Shown: one piece after another, positions 27,985-35,864 of the stretch
How the letters are laid out: each line of letters begins with the position of its first letter
Position numbering within the stretch: the first letter of the stretch is position 1
Source: an uncultured Lentisphaeria bacterium
Lineage (GTDB): Bacteria > Verrucomicrobiota > Lentisphaeria > Victivallales > Victivallaceae
DNA: 64,000 nt
Direction of reading: 5' to 3'
Assembly (NCBI GenBank): GCA_949282965.1
Contig: CASDQW010000109.1
Location: forward strand, 92,182-156,181
The notes under the pieces: model-generated
Told to the model about the DNA's origin: nothing
The model's database searches: none
Seen by the model: only the letters and a program-made list of their open reading frames with translations
Program-made: the position numbers and the translations under genes

Positions 27985-30534
27985 ATGGCGATGGATGATC
28001 AACTGACCCCGATGATGCGGCAGTACCGCGAGGCGAAGTCCCGGATTCCGCCGGATGCGATTCTGTTGTTCCGGCTGGGGGACTTTTACGAAATGTTCTT
28101 CGAGGACGCGGTCAAGGCCAGTGCGATCATGGAGCTGACGCTGACCAAGCGGAACGGGTATCCCATGTGCGGATTTCCCTATCACGCACTGCCGGTGCAG
28201 CTGCCGCGGCTGCTGGCGGCGAACGTGAAAGTCGCCATTGCCGAGCAAATGGAGGATCCCCGGTTCGCCACGGGAATCGTCAAGCGGGAAATCACGCGGA
28301 TCATCACGCCGGGCACGGTGATGGACAGTTCCGCGCTGCGGCCGGAAGCGCACAACTTTCTCTCGGCGCTGGTCATATCGAAAGACGGACGGACCCGGGC
28401 GCTGGCTTCGCTCGACATCAGCACCGGGGAATTTAAAGTAAGCAGTTTTGACAGCGAAGAGAAGCTGTTGTCCGAATTTTCCCGGATCGACGCCCGGGAG
28501 TGCCTGATCTCCGAAGCACAGGCCGCGGCCTGGGAAAAAGACGGCGGCCGTCCTGTGCCGCGCAATCCGCTGCTGTGGACGACCCTGGATAATCAGGCGT
28601 TCGCCGCGGACGCCGCCGAGGAGCTGCTGAAGCGCCATTTCGGGGTGGCGACGCTGGACGGATTCGGCTGCCGGGAACAGCCGGAATGCGTCCGGGCGGC
28701 GGGAGCGGTGCTGTTTTACGCGACGGAAAACCTCCGGCAGGACGCCACCCATGTCATTAAACTTGAATACTATACCCCCGGCGACATTCTGGAACTGGAT
28801 TCCGCCAGCCAGCGCAATCTGGAACTGGTGGAGCCGCTCCACGGCACGGGTAAGGCGGGAACCTTGCTCGGTGTGCTGGACTGCACGGTGACGCCGATGG
28901 GGGGGCGGCTGATGCGGGATTGGATTCTGCGGCCGCTGTATTCCCGGGAACGGATCGTCGCCCGGCTGGACGCGGTGGGGCAACTGCATGACGACCCGCT
29001 GACCCTGGCCGAATTGCGCGAAACCGTCGGAGCCATCCGCGACCTGGAACGGATCGTCGGGCGGCTCAACATCGGCAGCGCCAATGCCCGCGATCTGCAG
29101 GCGCTCGCCGCCGGACTGGAAACGCTGCCCGGCGTCAAAACGCTGCTGGGCGGATTCGACGCGCCGCTGCTGGCGGAATTGAATGCGGCGATCGGCGTTT
29201 TCCCGGAAATCACCAGTCGGATTGCGGCGGCGATTGCGGACGATCCGCCGCCGGTGCTGACCGACGGGGGGATCATCCGGGACGGGTATTCGGCGGTGCT
29301 GGACGAACTGCGCAGCGCCGCGACGGAGGGCAAGAACTGGCTGTCCGATATCCAGCGGCGCGAGCAGGAGCGTACCGGCATCAAGTCGCTCAAGGTGAAA
29401 TACAATCAGGTGTTCGGATACTATATAGAAGTAAGCAAGGCGAACCTTTCGCTGATTCCCGAGGATTATGTCCGCAAGCAGACGCTGGTCAATGCCGAAC
29501 GCTTCATCACACCGGAACTCAAGGAACTCGAGAGCAAGATCCTCGGCGCCGAAGAGAAATCCAAGGCGCTGGAATATCAATTGTTTCAGGAACTGCGCGA
29601 CTTCGTGCTGCCGCATACCGCGGCGATCCAGCGGAGCGCCGCCGCACTCGGCACGGTGGACGTGCTGGCGGCACTGGCGGAGTGCGCCCGCAAATATCAT
29701 TATCACCGGCCGCTGGTGACCGACGACGAACTGCTTTCCATCAAAGGCGGTCGGCATCCGGTGCTGGACGCCCGGCCCGGCGGGGAGCGCTTCGTGCCGA
29801 ACGACGTTCTGCTGGACGGGGGCGATCACCGGATGATGATCATCACCGGACCGAACATGGCCGGCAAGTCCACCTACATTCGCCAGACCGCGCTGCTGGT
29901 GATCATGGCGCAGATGGGGTCCTTCATTCCCGCGGACGAGGCGACGATCGGGCTGGTGGACCGGATTTTCACGCGGGTGGGGGCGGCGGACGACCTGTCT
30001 CGCGGACAGAGCACCTTCATGGTGGAGATGATCGAAACCGCGAACATTCTCAACTGCGCCACCAACCGGAGTCTGGTGATTCTGGATGAGATCGGACGTG
30101 GAACGAGCACATTCGACGGGTTGTCGATCGCCTGGGCAGTGGCGGAATTTCTGCATGATGATCCCGTCAGCCGCTGCCGGACGCAGTTTGCGACGCATTA
30201 TCATGAACTGACCGAGCTGGCGCAGACACGGCGCGGAGTGAATAATTACAATGTGGCGGTGCGTGAATACGGCGACCGGATCATTTTTCTGCGGCAGATC
30301 GTTCCGGGGAGCACGGACCGCAGCTACGGGATTCACGTGGCGAAACTGGCCGGGCTGCCGGCAGCGGTGATCCGACGCGCCAACGAGATTCTGGAAACGC
30401 TGGAGAATTCCGCCGACACGCCGCGTGCCGCCATGCAGTCGCTGCCGCGTCAGGCAGTCCGTTCAAAGAGCCGCCGCAAAGGAGCCGCGGCGGATGAGGA
30501 TCCCGGAGAGCTGTTTCAACCGGGACTGTTCTGA
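27985..30534 (+). CDS. mutS: DNA mismatch repair protein MutS
   Basis: The 849-residue protein is full-length MutS. The mismatch-recognition loop GDFYEMF carries Phe34 and Glu36 (the FxE motif). The connector and core/clamp helices are intact. The ATPase domain has Walker A GPNMAGKST from residue about 622 and Walker B LVILDEIGRGTST near 697-709. The C-terminus ends in a basic linker plus PGELFQPGLF. The protein recognises mismatches and small loops and recruits MutL. A strong purine-rich site (GGGAGGAGGGG) precedes ATG 27985; the ATG at 27991 is a possible alternative. No mutL is present in the window. Confidence 0.97.
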   Translation: MAMDDQLTPMMRQYREAKSRIPPDAILLFRLGDFYEMFFEDAVKASAIMELTLTKRNGYPMCGFPYHALPVQLPRLLAANVKVAIAEQMEDPRFATGIVKREITRIITPGTVMDSSALRPEAHNFLSALVISKDGRTRALASLDISTGEFKVSSFDSEEKLLSEFSRIDARECLISEAQAAAWEKDGGRPVPRNPLLWTTLDNQAFAADAAEELLKRHFGVATLDGFGCREQPECVRAAGAVLFYATENLRQDATHVIKLEYYTPGDILELDSASQRNLELVEPLHGTGKAGTLLGVLDCTVTPMGGRLMRDWILRPLYSRERIVARLDAVGQLHDDPLTLAELRETVGAIRDLERIVGRLNIGSANARDLQALAAGLETLPGVKTLLGGFDAPLLAELNAAIGVFPEITSRIAAAIADDPPPVLTDGGIIRDGYSAVLDELRSAATEGKNWLSDIQRREQERTGIKSLKVKYNQVFGYYIEVSKANLSLIPEDYVRKQTLVNAERFITPELKELESKILGAEEKSKALEYQLFQELRDFVLPHTAAIQRSAAALGTVDVLAALAECARKYHYHRPLVTDDELLSIKGGRHPVLDARPGGERFVPNDVLLDGGDHRMMIITGPNMAGKSTYIRQTALLVIMAQMGSFIPADEATIGLVDRIFTRVGAADDLSRGQSTFMVEMIETANILNCATNRSLVILDEIGRGTSTFDGLSIAWAVAEFLHDDPVSRCRTQFATHYHELTELAQTRRGVNNYNVAVREYGDRIIFLRQIVPGSTDRSYGIHVAKLAGLPAAVIRRANEILETLENSADTPRAAMQSLPRQAVRSKSRRKGAAADEDPGELFQPGLF

Positions 30535-30557
30535 CGCGGACTCAACGAGGTACATGC

Positions 30558-32372
30558 ATGATGTTTCATACCGGAAATCTGGTGGTGTACCGCGGCCGCG
30601 GGGCGGTTGTTACCGCGGTCGGCGCGGAAAAAATCGAAATCCGTACCGAATCCGGCGATACCAGAAGCGTCCGGCCCAAGGACATTGAGCTGCTTCATCC
30701 CGGACCGGTTGCGCAGCTGCCCCCGGCGACGCTGCCGGAGCCGGACTATGAGGAACTGCTGGCTTTGATGGAAACGGAGACGCTGCCGTTCCGGGATTTT
30801 CAGGAACTGGCCTACGGCGAAGCCACGCCGGCGGCGGCCTGGAGCGCCCGGCTGCTGCTGGAAGCGGGCATTTACTTTGCCGGTTCGGTGCGGGACGGGG
30901 TGCGGGCGCGCGGGGCGGATGAAATTGCCGCCTCGCTGGCTGCCCGGTCCGCCCGGGCGGAAGAGGCGCAGCGCCGTGCCGCGTTGCTGGCGCGCATCCG
31001 GTCCGGGGTGCCGGCGGAAAGCGACCGGTCCGCCATGCGGGAGGTGGAGCTTCTGGCGCTGGGCCGGAGCGCCTCCAGCCGCCTGATGCGGGATCTCGGC
31101 ATGGAGCCGACTCCCGAAAAGGCCCATCAACTGCTCCTGAAAACCGGTATCTGGGACGATTTTGTGGATCCCTGGCCGGCCCGTTCCGGGGTGGATACGG
31201 AGGATCCGGCAGGGCCCCTGCCGCCGCTTCCGGAGGAGGCGCGGCGGGATCTGACGGGGCGGGCGGCGCTGGTGATCGACGATGCCGGCAGTCAGGATCC
31301 GGATGATGCGATCGATTTTGCCGACGGGCTGATCTGGGTGCATGTGGCGGATCCGGCGGCGCTGGTCGCGCCGGATTCCGAACCGGACCGGGAAGCGATG
31401 CGGCGCGGCGCCAATTTATATTTGCCGGAAGGGATCCGTCATATGCTGCCGCGGGAGGCGACGCAGCGGCTGGGGCTGGGGCTGGGCGAAACCAGTCCGG
31501 CGCTCTCTTTTGCCATACGCATTGCGGAAAATGGAGAACCGGTGCTGGCGGACATGACGTTGTCCCGGATTCGCGGTGTCCGGCTGGATTATGAGGGCGC
31601 GGAGCCGCTGCTCGGGCAGTCGCCGCTGCGCGAACTGGCCGTGGAACTGGAGCGTTTCCGGCGGTTCCGGGCGGAGCAGGGGGCGTTGTTCATCCACCTG
31701 CCGGAGGTGAAAATCACGGTGCAGGAGCATCAGGTTGTTCTGAAACCGCTGCCGCTTTCCCCTGTCCGGGAACTGGTGGCCAACGCCATGCTGGCCGCCG
31801 GCGCCGCGGTGGCGAAATGGGCGGAGGAGCGGGAAATTCCCATGCCATACGTGGTGCAGCCGCCGCCGGAGGACCGTCCGGACAGTACGACGCTGCCGGG
31901 CATGTTCGCACTGCGACGGAGTTGCGCTCCCAGCGTCACCAGCATTCTGCCGGGGCTGCACGCGGGGCTGGGCTTGCAGCCTTACGTGCGGGTGACCAGT
32001 CCGTTGCGGCGCTATTGCGACCTGCTGGCGCACCAGCAGCTGCGCCGGTATCTGGCCGGGGAAGCATGCTGGAATTCCGATGAACTGGACGCGCGGATTG
32101 CCGCTGCCGAGAACGCCGCCGCGGAACGTCGCCGTCTGGAGCGGCAGGTGAACGAGTTCTGGACGCTGGTTTACTTGCGGCATTGCGAAAAAAAGACCTT
32201 TGACGCGGTGCCGGTTTTCCGCCAGGACGACCGTATTACTTACCTGATTCCCGAACTGGCCTGGGAGTTCAAAAACCGCTTCGGCGGGGACATCCGTCTG
32301 GGCGAACCGGTGGTTGCCGAAGTCGCTGCTGTTGATCCCGTAACTCTGAGTGCCCGTTTCCTGATCCGCTGA
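30558..32372 (+). CDS. RNase II/RNB-family 3'-5' exoribonuclease
   Basis: The 604-residue protein has an N-terminal region (about 1-230) unlike standard cold-shock domains. An RNB catalytic domain follows, with DDAGSQDPDDAIDF (metal-binding aspartates, from residue about 241) and RVTSPLRRYCDLLAHQQL (RNA and active-site arginines). It lacks an obvious S1 domain at the C-terminus. That and the shorter length separate it from RNase R (about 750-800 residues). RNB enzymes degrade RNA processively from the 3' end. It begins 24 bp after mutS and is probably cotranscribed. The exact subfamily is uncertain. Confidence 0.88.
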   Translation: MMFHTGNLVVYRGRGAVVTAVGAEKIEIRTESGDTRSVRPKDIELLHPGPVAQLPPATLPEPDYEELLALMETETLPFRDFQELAYGEATPAAAWSARLLLEAGIYFAGSVRDGVRARGADEIAASLAARSARAEEAQRRAALLARIRSGVPAESDRSAMREVELLALGRSASSRLMRDLGMEPTPEKAHQLLLKTGIWDDFVDPWPARSGVDTEDPAGPLPPLPEEARRDLTGRAALVIDDAGSQDPDDAIDFADGLIWVHVADPAALVAPDSEPDREAMRRGANLYLPEGIRHMLPREATQRLGLGLGETSPALSFAIRIAENGEPVLADMTLSRIRGVRLDYEGAEPLLGQSPLRELAVELERFRRFRAEQGALFIHLPEVKITVQEHQVVLKPLPLSPVRELVANAMLAAGAAVAKWAEEREIPMPYVVQPPPEDRPDSTTLPGMFALRRSCAPSVTSILPGLHAGLGLQPYVRVTSPLRRYCDLLAHQQLRRYLAGEACWNSDELDARIAAAENAAAERRRLERQVNEFWTLVYLRHCEKKTFDAVPVFRQDDRITYLIPELAWEFKNRFGGDIRLGEPVVAEVAAVDPVTLSARFLIR

Positions 32373-32373
32373 C

Positions 32374-32416
32374 CAAAAAACAAACGCGGGGCGACCGGCC
32401 GGTCCGGTCCCCGCGT
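32374..32416 (-). terminator. Terminator of nrdJ (possibly bidirectional)
   Basis: ACGCGGGG (32384-32391) pairs with CCCCGCGT (32409-32416), with an extra inner CGACCGG/CCGGTCC pairing. On the minus strand a T-rich tract (GTTTGTTTTTTGG) follows, placing termination just after nrdJ. It also sits immediately after the exoribonuclease stop. Confidence 0.7.
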
Positions 32417-32468
32417 CCTTGGGTGGCGGCATTTCCAGGACGGAAACGCCGGTTCAGAACTGCAATTT

Positions 32469-34763
32469 TCAGCCGCACTTGCTGTAGCCGCAGGAGAGGC
32501 ACTTCAGGCAGTTTTCCTGATTGACCAGTTCCCGTTCACTGCATTGCGGGCAGATCATTTTGCCGCTGTTGATGGAGGTTCTCTCCGCAGGGGCCGCCTG
32601 ATCGTTTTTCTCCGGATCCTTGCGCGGGTGGATTTCGCCGTCGGTGATCACGCCGCAGAGCCGCAGGTGATGTTCCAGAACATAGCCGATTTCCGCCGCG
32701 AGGGAGGGGACATATTTTCCGTGATTGAAGAATCCGCCGTTCGGATCGTAGATGCTCTTGAGTTCCTCCACCAGGAATTTCGGCTTCGGATCGTGGCGGA
32801 AAACCGCCGAAATCAACCGGGACATGGCAACGATCCAGCTGAAGTGATGCAGGTTTTTGGTGTTGATGAAGATCTCGTACGGGCGATGGCTGCCGTCTTC
32901 GTTGATCAGGTCGTTGATGGTGATGTAAAAGGCGTCCGGCGATTGCGGCGTCTTGATTTTGTAGGTGGTGCCGGTCAGCTCGTCCGGCCGTTTGGGCGGC
33001 TGGACGGGGGCAGGGGCGGGAGCGGGTTCCTTCTTTTTTTCCTCTTTGCGGATCAGGACGCCGGCGATGTGCTCGGAGGGCCGGAAGGTGGTGCAGCCCT
33101 TCAGGCCGGCTTCGTAAGCCTGCATGTAAATATCCGCGAACTTTTCAAAGGGATAGTCCGAAGGTACGTTAATGGTCTTGGAAATCGAACTGTCGACATA
33201 TTTCTGCAGCACCGCCTGGATTTTCAGATGTTCCACCGGCGTGATCGAATCCGCCGAAACGAAGGCCGGCGGCAGATCTTCCAGCGCTACTGACGGCAGC
33301 GATTTGTAGCGGCAGTAGGCACGGTAGGCGTAATCGGCGATTTCAACCTCGGTGTAATCATTTTCGTGGGTGTTGCGGATGCGGCGGTTGTACTTGAAGG
33401 CGAAGACCGGTTCCAGGCCGCTGGAGACATTGCCGGCAAGCAGACTGATGGTGCCGGTCGGCGCGATCGAGGTCAGGTGCGAATTGCGGATGCCGTGCTG
33501 GCGGATGGCGGAGCGGATGTCCTCCGGAAGCGTGGCAATGAAGTTGCCGGCGCAGTATTTGTCCGCATCGAATTTCGGGAACGCACCGCGTTCTTTGGCC
33601 AGTTCAATACTGGCGCGATAAGCCGCGTGAGTGATGGTCTGCATGATCTCTCCGGCCATCGCCACGGATTCCGGCGAGCCGTATTTGACGCCGAGGAAAA
33701 TAAACGCGTCGGCCAGCCCGGTCAGCCCGATGCCCATGCGGCGTTTTTCCGAAGCCTCCTGCTTCTGCCGCGGCAGCGGATAGCGGCTGAGGTCGATCAC
33801 GTTGTCCAGGAGCCGGACGGCGATGGTGACGACTTCGGCGATCCGGGCGTAATCGAGGCTTGCTTTGGGGGTGAAAGGGTCGCGGACGAAGCGCGTCAGG
33901 TTGACCGAGCCGAGCAAACAGGCTCCGTAGGGCGGCAGCGGCTGTTCGCCGCAGGGATTGGTCGCGCAGATTTCCTCGCAATAGTACAGGTTGTTAAGCT
34001 GATTGATCTTGTCGATCAGGATGAAACCCGGTTCGGCATAGTCGTAGGTGGAATGCATGATCTGATCCCAGAGATCGCGGGCACGGATGGTCTTGTAGAC
34101 TTTGCCCTTGAAGACCAGGTCCCAGTCGGCGTCGGCCTTGACCGCCTGGATGAATTTTTCGGTGATGGCGACCGAGAGGTTGAACATCTGGAGCCGGGCG
34201 TTTTCCCGCTTGGCGCTGATGAATTCCTCGATATCCGGATGGTCGCAGCGCAGAATCCCCATCTGGGCGCCGCGCCGCTGCCCGGCGCTCATGATGGTCC
34301 GGCAGGTTGAGTCCAGCACCTGCATGAAACTGATCGGACCGGACGCGGCGGCGTCGCATCCCTTGATATGGGAGCCGCGCGGACGGATCGTGGAGAAGTC
34401 GAAACCCACTCCGCCCCCCTGTTTCTGCGTCATGGCGGATTCCTTGACGGTATCGAAAATCCCTTCGATCGAGTCATCGATCTTGTTCATGACATAGCAG
34501 TTGAACATGGTGACTTCGTCCCGGTCGGTGCCGGCGTTGGCGATGATTCGGCCGCCGGGGATGAATTCCAGAGTAGTCAGGATGGATTCGAACTGCCGGG
34601 TGGCCTGTTCTTTTTTCGCATCCTTGGCCGCGCAGGCGCGCGCGACCCGTTTCATGGTATCCTCGATGGAGGTGTCGGCGGGGTGGGTGCCGTTTCCGGA
34701 ATAGCGGTATTTGCGCTGCCAGATGTCGGTAACCAAATCGTAGGGAGCGGGTTCGGGAGCCAT
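32469..34763 (-). CDS. nrdJ: Adenosylcobalamin-dependent (class II) ribonucleotide reductase
   Basis: The 764-residue protein reduces ribonucleotides to deoxyribonucleotides with B12, without oxygen. Visible features are FNCYVMNKI (first redox Cys, Cys89), CATNPCGEQPLPPYGACLLGSVNL (thiyl-radical Cys in NPCGEQ, near residue 269), SIAPTGTISLLAGNVSSGLEP and ISKTINVPSDYPFE. A C-terminal zinc-ribbon-like tail ends CLKCLSCGYSKCG and follows CPQC. A Pro/Ala/Lys linker near residue 575 separates the barrel from the C-terminal domain. No nrdA/B or nrdD is present here. The gene has its own promoter with a pair of NrdR-like boxes and its own terminator. Confidence 0.96.
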   Translation of the reverse strand: MAPEPAPYDLVTDIWQRKYRYSGNGTHPADTSIEDTMKRVARACAAKDAKKEQATRQFESILTTLEFIPGGRIIANAGTDRDEVTMFNCYVMNKIDDSIEGIFDTVKESAMTQKQGGGVGFDFSTIRPRGSHIKGCDAAASGPISFMQVLDSTCRTIMSAGQRRGAQMGILRCDHPDIEEFISAKRENARLQMFNLSVAITEKFIQAVKADADWDLVFKGKVYKTIRARDLWDQIMHSTYDYAEPGFILIDKINQLNNLYYCEEICATNPCGEQPLPPYGACLLGSVNLTRFVRDPFTPKASLDYARIAEVVTIAVRLLDNVIDLSRYPLPRQKQEASEKRRMGIGLTGLADAFIFLGVKYGSPESVAMAGEIMQTITHAAYRASIELAKERGAFPKFDADKYCAGNFIATLPEDIRSAIRQHGIRNSHLTSIAPTGTISLLAGNVSSGLEPVFAFKYNRRIRNTHENDYTEVEIADYAYRAYCRYKSLPSVALEDLPPAFVSADSITPVEHLKIQAVLQKYVDSSISKTINVPSDYPFEKFADIYMQAYEAGLKGCTTFRPSEHIAGVLIRKEEKKKEPAPAPAPVQPPKRPDELTGTTYKIKTPQSPDAFYITINDLINEDGSHRPYEIFINTKNLHHFSWIVAMSRLISAVFRHDPKPKFLVEELKSIYDPNGGFFNHGKYVPSLAAEIGYVLEHHLRLCGVITDGEIHPRKDPEKNDQAAPAERTSINSGKMICPQCSERELVNQENCLKCLSCGYSKCG

Positions 34764-34807
34764 GACGTTTTCGGGGCCTTTCTTTGATGGAGTTTTTTAT
34801 CTGATTG

Positions 34808-34855
34808 GTACTATATATGGTATCGGTGCGAAAATGGCAATACTGTATATTGCGA
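34808..34855 (-). promoter_or_regulatory. nrdJ promoter with two NrdR-box-like operators
   Basis: Two near matches to the NrdR box core CWATATATWG lie at 34811-34820 (CTATATATGG) and 34843-34852 (CTGTATATTG), nine of ten bases each and 32 bp centre to centre. That spacing is typical of paired NrdR boxes. On the minus strand TTGCCA (34835-34840) and TATATA (34812-34817), 17 bp apart, form a promoter. Box 1 covers its -10 and box 2 lies just upstream of its -35. Repression of nrdJ by NrdR-ATP/dATP is inferred. Confidence 0.7.
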
Positions 34856-34871
34856 TTGCCGCTGCTTTCTA

Positions 34872-34899
34872 ATTATAGTGGATTTTCGCTGAAAAGCAA
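34872..34899 (-). promoter_or_regulatory. Possible second upstream promoter for nrdJ
   Basis: On the minus strand TTGCTT (34894-34899) and a perfect TATAAT (34872-34877) are separated by 16 bp. A transcript from here would have a leader of about 100 bases containing both NrdR-like boxes. It may be an alternative start that escapes or is blocked by NrdR. Confidence 0.45.
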
Positions 34900-35033
34900 C
34901 TGTATTCCATGTTTTTTCGAGAAAAAAAATACCGTTTTTTATGTCGTTTTGCCCTTGACAAGACGGGAAAAGCGATACATGAGCAGAGCACGATGGAACT
35001 TTGGGAAAAAAATAGAAAAACCAAGAAAAAAAG

Positions 35034-35061
35034 TTGACATTGTTTTCTTTGTTGATATATT
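35034..35061 (+). promoter_or_regulatory. Promoter of the flavin redox operon
   Basis: A consensus TTGACA (35034-35039) and TATATT (35056-35061) are 16 bp apart in an AT-rich stretch, about 40 bp before the SDR start. The ribosome binding site GGAG (35091-35094) lies 8 bases before ATG 35103. The 339-bp gap to nrdJ holds only these divergent control elements. Confidence 0.7.
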
Positions 35062-35102
35062 TTCTTATAATTTTTATTCGCAGGGAAAAAGGAGAAGATT
35101 TT

Positions 35103-35864
35103 ATGCAGAAAGTCGTACTGGTTACCGGCGGCGGGCGCGGTATCGGCGCCGGCATTGTGGAGAAGTTGTTGCAGGAAAACTGGCAGGTGGCGTTCTGCGG
35201 GCGTCGGGAACCGGCGGCGCTGGCAGAGCGGTTGCGGGATCTGGCGGAACGGTATCCGGGAGACCGGGCGGCCTACTGGCAATGCGATGTTTCCCGGGCG
35301 GCGGAACGGACGGAATTGCTGGAGGCGATTCTGGCGCGTTTCGGACGGCTGGACGCGCTGGTCAACAATGCGGGAGTGGCGCCGGAGGTGCGGCGGGATC
35401 TGCTGGAGATGACCGAGGAAAGTTTTGACCGGGTCATGGGCATCAATGTGCGGGGACCGCTGTTTCTGACGCAGCGGATCGCCCGTTATTTTGCGGAGAG
35501 CGGCACGAAGGGAACGATTGTCAATATCGGCAGCATTTCCGCGACGGTGGCGAGCGTCAGTCGCGGCGAGTACTGTATCTCCAAGGCGGCGGTGGCGATG
35601 CTGACGCGGCTTTTCGCTGTGCGCATGGCGGAGTTCGGCGTGCCGGTCTATGAAATTCGCCCCGGCGTGATTCACAGCGACATGACCGGCGTGGTTCGGG
35701 AAAAATACGATCGCATGATCGCGGACGGTTTGACGCTGCAGCCGCGCTGGGGCGAACCGGAGGACATCGGGCGCGCGGTGGCGATGCTGTTGCGCGGGGA
35801 CCTGGCCTATTCCACGGGACAGGTGATCAATGTGGATGGCGGCATGGAGGTGCAGCGGCTGTGA
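35103..35864 (+). CDS. Short-chain dehydrogenase/reductase (FabG-like)
   Basis: The 253-residue protein is a classical SDR. It has the NAD(P) motif VTGGGRGIGAG (from residue 7), NNAG at 88-91, Asn115, and the catalytic Ser144-Tyr157-Lys161 set within GSISATVASVSRGEYCISK. Similarity is to 3-oxoacyl-ACP reductases and hydroxysteroid or sugar dehydrogenases alike, so the substrate cannot be named. ATG 35103 is selected by its GGAG site. The frame is open to 35034 but lies in the promoter. It overlaps the flavoprotein gene by 4 bp, so the two products are coupled. Confidence 0.93.
   Translation: MQKVVLVTGGGRGIGAGIVEKLLQENWQVAFCGRREPAALAERLRDLAERYPGDRAAYWQCDVSRAAERTELLEAILARFGRLDALVNNAGVAPEVRRDLLEMTEESFDRVMGINVRGPLFLTQRIARYFAESGTKGTIVNIGSISATVASVSRGEYCISKAAVAMLTRLFAVRMAEFGVPVYEIRPGVIHSDMTGVVREKYDRMIADGLTLQPRWGEPEDIGRAVAMLLRGDLAYSTGQVINVDGGMEVQRL

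Noticed and set aside
34764..34871. Possible cobalamin riboswitch in the nrdJ leader
   Set aside because: The leader is at most about 100 bases, too short for the roughly 200-base B12 riboswitch, and no B12-box-like sequence was seen. NrdR-type sites explain it better.
35034..35071. TTGACA with the perfect TATAAT at 35066-35071 as promoter
   Set aside because: The spacing would be 26 bp. TATATT at 35056 gives 16 bp and is preferred.
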